Below, in pieces: positions 9,183 through 19,022 of a stretch of 19,898 nucleotides of DNA. This stretch comes from Entrophospora sp. SA101 (Eukaryota > Glomeromycota > Glomeromycetes > Entrophosporales > Entrophosporaceae). Within the stretch, counting starts at the first letter, position 1. Every line of letters begins with the position of its first letter. A program made the position numbers and the translations under genes. Below the pieces are notes generated by a model. That model was not told where the DNA came from, searched no databases, and saw only the letters and a program-made list of their open reading frames with translations. Location of the stretch: contig CAUDNR010002513.1 in assembly GCA_958430865.1 (NCBI GenBank), positions 48,507 through 68,404 on the forward strand. The letters run 5' to 3'.

Positions 9183-12100
9183 TTTTGCTTCTAAAACAAC
9201 AGAATCAGCTACTTCTGAAGAAACAACAGGAGGAGCAAAACCAGCGTGAACAGCAACAACAGCTACTTCTGAAGAAACAGCAGGAAGAACAGCAACGTCA
9301 GCAGCTGTTAAAAAAACAACAGGAAGAACAACAGCGTCAGCAACAACATCTACTATTTCTGAAGCAGCAGCAGGAGGAGCAACAACGACAACTGCTGCTA
9401 AAGAAACAGCAGGAAGAACAGCAACGTCAACAGCTGTTAAAAAAACAACAGGAAGAACAAAAACAACGCGAACAACAACAGCTTCTTCTAAAGAAACAGC
9501 AGGAGGAACAAAGACAGCGTGAGCAACAACAACAGATGCTGCTAAAGCGACAACAAGAGGAACAAAAACTAATTCTGTTAAAGCAACAGCAACAAGAGGA
9601 GCAAAGGCAGCGTGAGCAGCAGCAACAACAAGAGGAAAAACAACGCCAACAACAACAACAACAATTATTGCATCATCATCATCATCATCATCAGCAGCAG
9701 CAACAACAACAACAACTTCAACAACCACCATCATCTCTATATCAACAATTTCCTCAATATCAATTATTGTGGTTTTTTGCCGAAAAGTATCTTTCTGAAG
9801 CAGCTAAAAAACCAATTACAGCTGAATCATCTACTTCACATAATAATTCAAATTTGACGAATGGCAACAATAAACCTGTGGCAATATCTTCTGATCAAAA
9901 AAGATATTTATTAGCGGCAATAAAATGTTTAGAGGCTTTATTAAACTATCTTGAAAGTAATGTTGATAATAATAATAATGACGAGCATGAAAAACCACTT
10001 GTTGAATTGAAAACACGTTTCAGATTGAGTCAAATACTTTTTCTATTCACTGAAAACATTCATGAAGCTGAAAATCATTTGCAAAAGGGAGTGAGTATAT
10101 AATTTCATATATCTATTAATAACAAAATAAGGTATATTCATTATATCACAGTAAACATTTAAAAATGCATTTATACATGCATCCATATTAATTTTTTAAT
10201 TATCAAAAATTTTATTCTTAAATGTTTTATATTAATAACGTTTTATTTTATTTTTAATATTAAGATCCAAATTGCTCAAACGGTAAATGATTTTATTATC
10301 ATTACATTTTTTTTAATATGTATGATTCTAAACTGTTTTTTCTAATAAACATAATAGCAAGATGATTTTAGGGAATTAAAGTTTAAGATGATTGATCTTC
10401 GATGCGACATTTTTAAAAGTAATAATAATAGTAATTCAGCAAAAAATCTTTTGAAATCTAGTGCAATTGAAGCAATGGAGTGAGTGAATTTTTATTGCAT
10501 ATTAATGATTATTATAAATAGTATCTAGTTTCTAGAAAATCAATAATTTCAAGCGGGGGTCGTGACCCCTTCAACCATAAATCAACCTTTACAGGGAACT
10601 AATATATTTGCCTTTTTTTGATTAAATATTTTCAATAGAAATAATATGCCTCCTTGGTATTATCATTTTCAATTGAAACGAGCAAATTTACATTATTCTG
10701 AAAAAGATTTTGATGGATGTATGAATGTATTGAGACAAGTTTGTTCGTTAGCTGATCAAAGAGCAGATGTTGAAATGAAGGTATATATTTACATACACGC
10801 AAAAATAATTATAATTATAAAATAAAATATATTTACAATAAAAATTTTTTTTGATAAGGCTTGTGTATTAATTCTAATAGCACAATATGCTTTCACAAGT
10901 CAAAATTATACATTGACTCAACGTTCATTGGATGAGCTTCAAACTGTTTATTTTCCTTCATCATTAATTCAATCTTCGCAAGCTTATAACAGATTTCCTA
11001 TCTCAAATCGTCATCTTTATTTACACTTCTCACTATTATATATTACTTATCATATGCATACTGGTAATATGAAATTAGCTGCAGAAAGATTATCAGAAGT
11101 TCACCATATTTTGGATAGTAATTCTTTGAATGATATTAATGTGGATGGATCAACAGGAGAAACTACAGTAAATATATTTTCTTACAAAATGTTTTTTCTT
11201 GGTGACTTTTTTATGCTTAATAAATGGTAGTATTCAAATCTAACCATGGCTCAATTAAATTTCTTCCATCTATATATCAATTAATTATTATTTTATTATT
11301 TTTTTCAATTCTTTCCGTTTATACTATATATTTATTAGATACATATTTCTCCAGTTTCCGAGTCTTCATTGAGCCTTTCTTATCCAAACAATAACGACAA
11401 AAGTTCTACAACTTCTCAAAACTTACCATTAAAGATTTGTTGGCTGTCAAATTCACAAATTTATGCCTTAACATTTTTAATTTCGGGAATATGTAATCGA
11501 GGTGATACTGCAACCATGAAATCCACAATGTTTTTGACAGAAGGATTGAAGATTGTAGAACGTAATTATTTTTATTTTTTTTTTAATTTTTTTTTTATAT
11601 GTTAATGTAAAATATTGATTGATTAATTCAATATTCGTTTATTTTAGAAAGAATTAATTCAAATGGTATTTTTACTATTTGTATTTTATGAATTAAATTT
11701 TTTGGTGTGATTAAAAAGTAATTTAATTTAAAAAGAACTTTTTTTTAAAAAGAAAATGGTTTATCACTTCAAGAAATCATCAAATCAAAAAAATTTTACA
11801 TTAATCTAAAAGCTTACATGTTACAATACTTGATTGACGTATATTTATTAAGATCAGAATTTACTGAGGCAGAAAAGGTGATGATGAATAAAAGAATTTA
11901 TTATTGTTTTAATTAAAAACCTCTAATTTCTAATTTACATTTATATTAATTATAGACACTTGCACAATTAATGAATTGGTCGAATATACATAATCTGTGG
12001 CCACAATTCCATATTAATATAATAATCGCACTTGGAATGATAAATCAATTTATAGGAAAGCCTATTATTGCTACAGAATTTTACAAAGCTGCCGAAAAGG

Positions 12101-13259
12101 TTACTTATCAACATTATTGTCGTCGTCGTCGTCATTATTATTATGTTAATAATTATAAGACCTATTATCTTTTTATATATTTTTTTTTTATTAGCTTTCA
12201 AATAACAAAGAACTAAGAGTATTATCAAAGATTAATCGTACATTAATGGTATTCGGTAATACAACTCAAAATCATGAAGAATTACAAGAAGAAGTATTTG
12301 TTTTATTTATTCTGTTAATTCAATCATTTAATCAATTTATTTATTAATCGATTATTTTATTAAATATATATGGTTAATAAAAGATTTATACAATACTTAA
12401 AGAAATCGAACAAGAAGATATATTTCAAACAAACAACATTGATGGTCTTAAAGCTGCAATGCATTTTTTAAATGCATTAGCCTGCGACGATATTGAAAAG
12501 ACAAGGTATTTAATTATATATACGTATATACATATATAAATATAATAATTCATTATTTATTTATTTCTCATTGAAGAGAGTCTTTATTAGAGTCACTTAA
12601 AATTTCCACTTCGTTGTTCAACAATCAACTTAAAGCTCTAACATTATCGGTTTTAGGAACATTATTCAAGGTAACCCAAAATGATCAGGCAGAAAAAATG
12701 CTTACTTCTTCATATACTTTATCAAAAAATGCCAGAAATAATATTGGATGTTTAATTTCTGGTCGTTTGTTGGAAGGTAATTAGTATTCTAAATAATAAA
12801 TAATAAAATAAGTGAATTTCTGGTAATTTGATTGATTGATTTTAACTTTAATCATTGGTTCATAAAGAAATATATCAAAAACAACAAAAACTATCTGACC
12901 ATGCAAATCAAGTGACATCAAATAGAAAACATGAAATGGATGTTTGTAAATTTCTTTCTGAATGGAGCATGAAATCAAGAGTTGTGTTTAATCTTCTTGA
13001 TGATAATAATAATAATGGCGTTGGTGGTAATAATGTTGATGGCGTTGTTGCTAATGTCTCAAATCCATCATCTAATATTTATAATAATATACCTAGTACA
13101 ACTAATAAAAACAACATTTTGTCACATAATAATAATGGTGAAAGTAATAATGTTAGTAATAATAGTAGCAGTAGTAGTGTTTGTAACAATACAATGATGA
13201 TGCATAGAATGTCCTTAGATGGAAGCCATGGTAATAGCAGTGGTGGCGAACACTTGTGA
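8267..13259 (+). CDS. MAU2: Cohesin loading factor MAU2/Scc4-like with long Gln-rich N-terminus, 13 exons
   Basis: MAU2/Scc4 binds the N-terminus of Scc2/NIPBL; the pair loads cohesin onto chromosomes. The exons are 8267-10090, 10265-10282, 10358-10479, 10639-10780, 10859-11167, 11339-11561, 11648-11665, 11753-11877, 11956-12099, 12195-12293, 12384-12505, 12577-12776 and 12868-13259. Together they make 3738 nt (1245 aa), all with GT-AG introns in phase. Residues about 1-500 are Gln-rich. From about 500 the TPR-like helical superhelix begins (LLWFFAEKYLSEAAKKP; KTRFRLSQILFLFTENIHEA; then PPWYYHFQLKRANLHYSEKD) and runs to about residue 1120. This matches the order of helices in animal MAU2 (WYLALLGFAEHF; LEKA-type repeats; PYWHCRLLFQLAQLHTLEKD). 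Yeast Scc4 and human MAU2 are about 610-625 aa, so the core is of near-normal size. The C-terminus is Asn/Ser-rich. A second Met lies at codon 4. Exons 2 and 7 are 18 nt each. Confidence 0.87.
8334..9718 (+). repeat. CAA/CAG-rich coding repeats in the cohesin loader
   Basis: Glutamine runs are encoded mainly by CAA with some CAG, at about 8334-8390, 8730-8755, 9130-9180 and 9690-9715. Between about 9190 and 9640 the code repeats a unit of about 12-20 residues of the type LLLKKQQEEQQRQ, roughly ten times. The unit is strongly helix- and coiled-coil-prone and alternates positive and negative charges. Other low-complexity runs are Asn/Ser (about 8890-8940) and a seven-His run near 9670-9690 (residues about 469-475). 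The reading frame stays open throughout, which argues for selection on the protein. Confidence 0.9.
10552..10571. other. GC-rich hairpin inside a MAU2 intron
   Basis: The sequence GGGGTC (10556-10561), loop GT, GACCCC (10564-10569) forms a perfect 6-bp stem. It is a rare GC-rich island inside the third intron of the cohesin-loader gene. No function is known; it could be the relic of a small insertion. Confidence 0.5.
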
Positions 13260-13497
13260 ATTTTTATAATACTAGAACAATTGTTTATTAGTTTAGTAGT
13301 CTTATATTTTTATTATAAAAATATTTATTATTTTAAATACTTATATTTATAATTATATTATGTTTTTACAATTAGAATTAATTAATAATAAATAATAAAT
13401 AATTTTTAAAAAAAAAATCAAATTAATCAATTAATCAATTATTATATTTACATTTGTTATTAATTAATAGTAATATATATTATTAATGTGATTATGA
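13260..13497. terminator. Convergent 3'-end region
   Basis: Only 238 bp lie between the stop codon of the cohesin loader (plus) and the stop of the small downstream gene (minus). On the plus strand AATAAATAATAAATAA lies near 13386-13402, followed by an A-run. On the minus strand AATAAA equivalents (TTTATT) occur near 13284. The two transcripts probably end in, or overlap across, this spacer. Confidence 0.45.
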
Positions 13498-14170
13498 TTA
13501 TAAAGAAACTCCAGTTGCAGAATCTGATAATTGTTTGGGTTCAGCTTTATAAAATAAAAATGATTAGAAACAGTAAATAAATAAATAAATAAATAATATG
13601 AATAAATGCTTACTAGAATACCAAACAGGTACGGCAATCTCGCCTCCTGTAGTTTTGATAACAACTTTTCTACGTGCCCATTTACGAGGACGTTTTTTAC
13701 CGTTACCATCAATATTTTTATTTTTACTATTTATTAATGTATCTTGATCAGTTTGTAACGAGGATGATGAAGGTTTTTGATCTAATTTTATATAAATAAA
13801 GATTTTATTTAAATTCTGATCTATTTATATGTATATGTACATATGTGTATAAAGAAATCTTTCCATAATTAAATATTTATTTACCTTCAGAATTTTTAGT
13901 TGGAAATGTGACATCATCAGTTTCAAGTGGTTTTTGAGATTTTTTTTGTTTACTAGAAGTTGTAGTACTATTTAAAGAGTTATATATATAAGATATATAT
14001 TAAAAAATATTTTTTAAAATTTACTAAATGGTGGTAGTAATAAAAAAACCCCGTTGCTGTTACTCTGTGGAATTTTCCGAATTGTAAATTTCCGTTTCTT
14101 TATTCTTTCTTTTGCGACCAGTCTTAGAATTAAACGTAATTATTTTAAAATTCTCTGAAGTATGAGGCAT
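13498..14170 (-). CDS. Small basic nuclear-looking protein, possibly Ies4-like, 4 exons
   Basis: The exons, in transcription order, are 14170-14064, 13967-13885, 13781-13614 and 13544-13498. Together they make 405 nt (134 aa), with good GT-AG sites (GTAACA, GTAAAT, GTAAGC donors) and consistent phase. The start is the ATG of MPHTSENFKI. The N-terminal part is basic (KTGRKRKNKE, nuclear-signal-like). The middle is Ser/Thr/Lys-rich and probably disordered. A single ordered-looking block follows in exon 3, RPRKWARRKVVIKTTGG then a short IAVPVWYS, and the end is SDSATGVSL. The layout (basic N-terminus, then one short K-W...GG/SG...W motif, about 100-200 aa) is reminiscent of fungal INO80-complex subunit Ies4, but I cannot confirm that by eye. 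That it is a gene is much more certain than what it does. It is convergent with the cohesin loader. Confidence 0.68.
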
Positions 14171-15029
14171 TTTAGCTTTAATTTTATTATTATTATTATT
14201 GAATTTTATACATACATACATATTAATATTAATATTAATATGGGCCAATATTTTTGCTTCAAAGGTGTGTCAAATATTACACGTGATTGCGTTAAAAATG
14301 CAATTAATATTTTCCCAACTGCATATGTATCTTATTTTAATTGCATCAACTGATCGATTCTTACTAATTACACACCAGTTCAGAATAATTCAATTTTAAT
14401 CGAGCATATCTTTCAATATAGTCAAGTTCACAATGGAACTTGGGGTAAAAAATGATCTTTGGCAAGAAAATTTGGTTGTAAAGAAATGAATGATCCTTTT
14501 TGCCCTTCGTTATTTCTTAAGCAGTCATGTAAAATAGAAATTCTGATATGTGTGACTAATTGGGTCTTGTTATTTTTATAACAAATTCAAGCATCATTAT
14601 TAATCTAAAATAAAACTGTCATTATAACTTTCTAATGAAACCTCCCATATATTGATAGAGGCTCTCTATGTAAAGCTATAGCTACTAACTAAAACAGCAT
14701 TACTTTTCACTTCAAAACTAAGATTTTATCTATTATCGCCTTTATAAACTTGATGAGCGGTTGAAAATATGGAAAATATTGTAAACTTTAATATGGGTAT
14801 AGCTTTATGCGGATTGTCATTTATTAGTAGGGATGGTTCGGTTCAGCGAAATCTGTTTATTGCACAAACTTTTTATAGATTATACATGCAGATCATTCTT
14901 TGTATATATACAACATATTTCTATAACAACAAATTGAATTATTTGGTGGATAGAATGAACAATTGTATCATATAATAGTATATTTTTAATTATGTTTCTT
15001 AAATGAGCTTGAAAAAAAAATAAATCATT
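14171..15029. other. Intergenic region upstream of the small gene
   Basis: Apart from the palindromic CACGTG at 14280 and the TAGGGATG at 14828, both discussed elsewhere, I see only AT-rich sequence. A TATTAA repeat runs from about 14221 to 14240. An ATG-initiated frame at 14769-14975 has no recognisable motif, and I do not call it a gene. Confidence 0.45.
14280..14285. promoter_or_regulatory. CACGTG E-box candidate
   Basis: A palindromic CACGTG (context TTACACGTGATTG) lies 110 bp upstream of the start codon of the small minus-strand gene. This is a usual promoter position for bHLH factors such as fungal Cbf1-type regulators. One hexamer can occur by chance. A second CACGTG occurs at 16026-16031, in a repeat region. 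Confidence 0.3.
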
Positions 15030-15470
15030 TTCATTCAAAAATAATCATCTTAGGTTGTATATATAATAATAGTAGTAATGATATGCTGCTTAAAATGGAA
15101 AAAAACAACAACAAAATAAGTTGTTTGGAGAAGAGTCGAATTTGAATGCAACATAGTAATAGAAGTGGTTATTTTTGAATATGTTGCTTCCACATTTCTC
15201 AATTCGAAAAAATAAATCATTTTAAATTGTATAATAGTAATATTGAAAAAAAAAACAAAATAAGTTGTTTGGAGAAGAGGCGAATTGAATGCAACATAGT
15301 AATAACAATAGTTATTTTTAATTGTGTTGCTTCCATATGTCTCAACTCGAAATAACAAACCATTTTGAATTGTTTGTATAATAATAATAATAATGGTGTG
15401 TTGCTTTAAAATGATAATCAATTTGAGAACAAAAAAGTTGTTTGGAGAAGAGGCAGATTGAATTTGGAAA
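15030..15470. repeat. Diverged tandem repeat, ~144-173-bp period
   Basis: TTGTTTGGAGAAGAG occurs at 15121, 15265 and 15438. It is flanked in each copy by an A-rich run, a GAATTGAATGCAACATAGTAAT block and GTTGCTTCCA...CTCAA.TCGAAA, followed by AATAATAAT runs. About two and a half copies are present, with indels in the A- and AAT-runs. The copies interrupt any coding reading in this stretch. An antisense open frame at 15050-15628 is a by-product. Confidence 0.8.
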
Positions 15471-15497
15471 AAAGGCAAGTTATAAAAATAATCATGT

Positions 15498-15652
15498 CGC
15501 CTACTCAGTGTCTGAAATTGAGTGCGGGGGTTTGTGTTACATATTGAATTTAGCCAATCAACGTTAAATTTTCTACCAGAAGGACAAATTTGATTGGCTA
15601 AATTCAATATGTAACACAGACCCCGCACTCAATTTCAGACACTGCGCCTACT
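15498..15652. mobile_element. 139-bp hAT-type MITE with 8-bp target duplication
   Basis: The element proper is 15506-15644. Its ends are CAGTGTCTGAAATTGAG and the exact reverse complement. The terminal inverted repeats are 15506-15561 and 15590-15644, about 55 bp long, nearly identical and differing by about one indel and one substitution. They leave only about 28 bp of unique centre. The 8 bp CGCCTACT occur directly on both sides (15498-15505 and 15645-15652) as a perfect direct repeat. An 8-bp duplication and a CAGNG terminus are hallmarks of hAT-superfamily elements. It is non-coding and must have been moved by a transposase in trans. The near-perfect arms and target duplication suggest a fairly recent insertion. 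Confidence 0.93.
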
Positions 15653-15947
15653 CATCTTGTTTATCATTTTTTACATCTTCGACATAATAATAATAATCCT
15701 AAACGGTCAAAGTATTCTTTAGTAGTACACAAAATAATTTTTTGATCACGATCTTGCATTCTTATTGGCCAATTTAACGATCTGCAAAGTAAAAATAGTC
15801 AATCGACCAACTTTTAAGGATGATTTTACGAAAACCACAAGGACAACGACCGAATTTTTATTCACAGGTCAATCAACTGAATCTCGAAGATCATTTTCGT
15901 ATTAGGAAGTAATACCTTCAGAAAAAGTTTTTTATAACAGAAAAAAA

Positions 15948-15969
15948 TTTCGGCTATCAATAGCCGAAA
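15948..15969. repeat. Perfect short hairpin, 10-bp arms
   Basis: TTTCGGCTAT, loop CA, ATAGCCGAAA. The stem is perfect, with a 2-nt spacer, and is unusually GC-containing for the region. It lies just before the AAT microsatellite. No T-run or gene end next to it suggests a terminator. Confidence 0.7.
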
Positions 15970-15982
15970 AACCGTTTAAGGG

Positions 15983-16009
15983 ATAATAATAATAATAATA
16001 ATAATAATA
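15983..16009. repeat. AAT trinucleotide microsatellite
   Basis: Nine or so AAT/ATA units run in a row. Similar non-coding AAT runs occur throughout the window, and the same triplet appears in coding sequence as Asn or Ile runs. Confidence 0.9.
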
Positions 16010-16323
16010 TTTCGTATTACATTTTCACGTGATATAATAACCTGGCCAATAAACATAGAGATTTAGTTTCATAAAAAAACCCGATTCGAACAGGTTCAAA
16101 AACCGAACCGAACCTAAACCAAAAAACCGGGGGTTTTTTAAACCGCCACATCTCTACATTTAATTCCCCTTGCATAAATGATTTGCATATAAGCATCTTT
16201 ACGAAATTACGTGAATTACGGTTTTTAATATTAAATATTATTCTTTTTTTCCAAATTTGGGAAAATGTATTTTCAAATTACACATAATTTAAAAAATTAA
16301 ATTTTAGAAACCATGAAATGGCT

Positions 16324-16329
16324 TTTATT
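16324..16329 (-). terminator. Poly(A) signal candidate of eIF3d
   Basis: On the minus strand an AATAAA occurs five bases after the stop codon (context GCAAATAAAAGCC). It is unusually close to the stop, so a longer 3' UTR using a downstream signal is equally possible. Confidence 0.35.
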
Positions 16330-16333
16330 TGCA

Positions 16334-18863
16334 TTAAGAATCTTCTTCTTCCTCATCTAATTCTTCACCATCATCTTGTATAGAGTCATCTTCAACCTCA
16401 AAAGAGTTTACTGGAACAGAATATAGCCTTATTGCAGGCTATATGGATTTTAAAAGTAAAATATTAATTTTGAAACAACACATTACTATTGTCAATGACA
16501 GTTTATTGAATACAAATATATATATATTACCTTGTTAGGATCCTTAAGTAATACATATCTACCTTCTGGTAATTTCATACATAAATCAATGATTGTTCTA
16601 ACTATTCCCCATCCATTGGAAACAGACAAGTTCATTTGAGTGGCAAAATCACGTGGTTTGTAAACTTGAGTCCCCAAGATTACATGTCGAGTATTATCTT
16701 TAGGATTTGCTCTAGAAACATAGCTATAAAAATAAATAGAAAATTTCAAAATAATACCCTATTATATAAACGTGAGTTATATTGTTATTATATCATAGTT
16801 ACCCTAATTTCATTTGATCAGCTTTTGCCAAAATACTTTGAACAGCCCATCTTGCCAATTTACAACTATTATTTTTCATTTCAGTAGCAACAACTGCACC
16901 ACTCTGAGTATCTAATTTTTGACGCCAATCTAAAGCACCACCTGCACCTTGAGCACGTGTGTCAAATTCATTTAAAGCTTTTATGGTGATAAAGGAATCA
17001 CCAGTTGATGTTTTGACAACTGAGTCAAGTTGAGTTCTAACAATCAATGCAAAATCTTCCTCTTCATTAATACTGAGATCAAACCGTCTATATTTATATG
17101 CACCTGGTGCCATGTATTCAATTTCATCCGTGGAATTAATAAATGGGTTGGGATTTTCAAATTCATGTTTTTCAGCCTATTATTATTGTTGTTGTAGTGT
17201 TCAAACAAAATAAAATTCATAAATATTTATATTTATATTTATATTTATAAAGTGGGTTAAATTTCTTTATACCTCGTTAACAACTTGTAATGCAAAAAAA
17301 TTATTGATTTCTGTTGCTTCCAATGCTAAAGCACTAGGAGAATTTATATTATCTTTATCACCTGTTTCAAGAGGTGGATCAGTTGCATTTTCATTTACTG
17401 TTATAATATCTAATATGATTTTAAACAAATAAATAAAATTATAAATGTGGGTATTGTGAAAAAAAATTTATCATAAATATACACATATATATATATGCAT
17501 ACCATATACACCATTATTTCTTTTGTCAAAGAAAAGTTTGTCACCAACTCGATTTATTACAATGTCCCATGGATACACAGACCTTGGGGCACACATAAGA
17601 AGACTTAGAATAGAATCCGTAGCAAAAACTGTTGCTTGATTATCTTTTGCCAGCTATTTATAATAATAAAAAAACATGTATTATTTAATAAAAAATTTTA
17701 TTAAAGAAATTTTATAAGATAATTACTTGTTCTATAATCGGATCTTTGGATGTGGTGGTAAAAAATCGAATGCGCTCGTTAGATAATAATGGTTTTTCAG
17801 TTTTGGTTCTAACCAGATCATAGCTTTTATCATAATAATACATGAATCCATGTGAAGATCTAAATTAAACAAACATAGACATATACATAAATATTAGAAA
17901 ATTGTCACTTTTCAAAATAATAGAACATTGAAAATATTTCCAACTTACAAATCCTCGCCATCATCTACATCCAAATTAAGTTTAGTTAACCGAATAAATT
18001 CAATTTCTTCAAGTTCTTTCCATTCAGGCCCAACATTAACCGAAGATTCTCTTGATCTTTGTGGCTATTAAAATCATAACTTTTTCAATAATATGATTAC
18101 ATAAATTTTCTTTTTTTATCTTTAAATTATAAACAAATTATTTATTAGAAAAGAAATAAATACTTTATCATAATCTTTCCAACCAAAGCGCCTTCTAATA
18201 TTTGCTGGTGTGAATTTACCGCCGGTGGCATTTCTATTTTGTGTACCAAGTCTTTGATATTGTCCATTTCTGAATTGACGTTGTCCTTGACCTCTCATAT
18301 TACCACGACCCTATTATTATTTTACAGAGAAAGTATCAATTGATTTGTTTTTTTAAAAAAATAAATCAATTCATCTTATATATATATATATATACTTTTG
18401 CACCACCAGTAGTTCTGTATGAAGTAGATTTTTTTTGATGTGTGGTTCGATTATCAACAACAGAAAAAGATGCTTCGTCATCAGCATGAGTATATGCAAA
18501 AGTACTAGATGCACCATATCCATATGCCGTATATTGATCTATGAAAAAATTTTAAAAAAAGTGACCAAAAATCAACTCACTTCAAATTCAAGATCCTAAA
18601 TAAATAAAATCGATAAACAAAAAATTATTGATAGATTAGAGCATACCACGATAACTACGATAAGTTGTTCTTTGTCTACCAGTCTGTTCCTTTTCTTTTT
18701 GTTCTGGTGTAAACCAATCAGCTATTCTTCCTAATTTATCAGCTTTGCTATAAGGAGCAAAAGGAATGTCTCTGAATTTTTCTGGCAACATGAGAGGTGA
18801 AGGACCCCAACCATTTTCGTTATCGATAATTTCTGGGAGTTTGAATTTAGGTTCTTCCTCCAT
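16334..18863 (-). CDS. EIF3D: Translation initiation factor eIF3 subunit D, 10 exons
   Basis: eIF3d is a subunit of the eIF3 complex on the 40S ribosome and, in animals, a cap-binding protein used for selected mRNAs. The exons, in transcription order, are 18863-18647, 18538-18396, 18310-18164, 18064-17949, 17859-17727, 17653-17503, 17409-17273, 17176-16803, 16723-16531 and 16438-16334. They total 1716 nt (571 aa), in phase with GT-AG introns. The usual family length is about 550. Landmarks are the N-terminal [20 protein letters not shown] and [14 protein letters not shown] (residues about 16-60), an Arg/Gly/Gln-rich link, [18 protein letters not shown] (about 180-197), [20 protein letters not shown] and [17 protein letters not shown] (about 265-300), [36 protein letters not shown] and [18 protein letters not shown]. 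The tail is acidic (DEEEEDS), as in orthologues. A TA/poly-A tract sits right upstream of the ATG. Confidence 0.97.
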
Positions 18864-18867
18864 TATA

Positions 18868-18898
<31 letters not shown>

Positions 18899-19022
18899 AA
18901 TATGAGGTTCATCCAATCACCCACCACATTCATTCGGACAGATTTATTGATGGACGGACGATTTATCGATTTATCAAAACCCTGAAAACTTCTAATTGGG
19001 GTCCCAGAAAAAATTCAGATGT
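18864..19022 (-). promoter_or_regulatory. eIF3d 5' leader and promoter region
   Basis: Directly before the eIF3d ATG, the minus strand carries an A-run of about 16 and then about ten TA dinucleotides (18864-18899 on the plus strand). Poly(dA:dT) of this kind is typical of nucleosome-poor fungal promoters. A CCAAT motif occurs at about 18913 (plus orientation), some 50 bp upstream of the ATG. The assignment is by position and motif only. Confidence 0.45.

Larger units (their letters stand above)
15653..16333. other. Repeat-bearing spacer beyond the eIF3d 3' end
   Basis: No gene is seen. The stretch has a perfect 10-bp-arm hairpin (15948-15969), an AAT microsatellite (about 15983-16009), and a patch of GGTTCGG/CCGAACC motifs (about 16080-16150) that ends in CATCTCTA. 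That patch resembles the terminus of another hAT-like repeat. Confidence 0.5.

Noticed and set aside
8928..9734. Antisense 268-residue open frame opposite the Gln-rich exon
   Set aside because: It is the mirror of CAA/CAG repeats, giving Val/Ala runs. It has no domain, and the sense strand encodes a clear multi-exon gene.
12634..12693. Possible 24-nt intron (GTAACC...CAG) in exon 12 of the cohesin loader
   Set aside because: It is far too short for an intron here, and the bases read in frame (KVTQNDQAEK) within the helical repeat.
13464..13712. 82-residue minus-strand open frame over the small basic gene
   Set aside because: It is out of frame with the spliced four-exon model and reads through its intron.
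14769..14975. 68-residue ATG-initiated plus-strand frame
   Set aside because: No recognisable motif, no splice partner and no homologous-looking block. It also crosses a possible transposon terminus.
15050..15628. 192-residue minus-strand open frame
   Set aside because: It runs through tandem repeats and one arm of the MITE, so it is a chance frame without any conserved motif.
16080..16110. tRNA B-box-like GATTCGAAC
   Set aside because: No matching A box, acceptor stem or anticodon arm could be folded around it. It belongs to a repetitive GGTTCGG-type patch.
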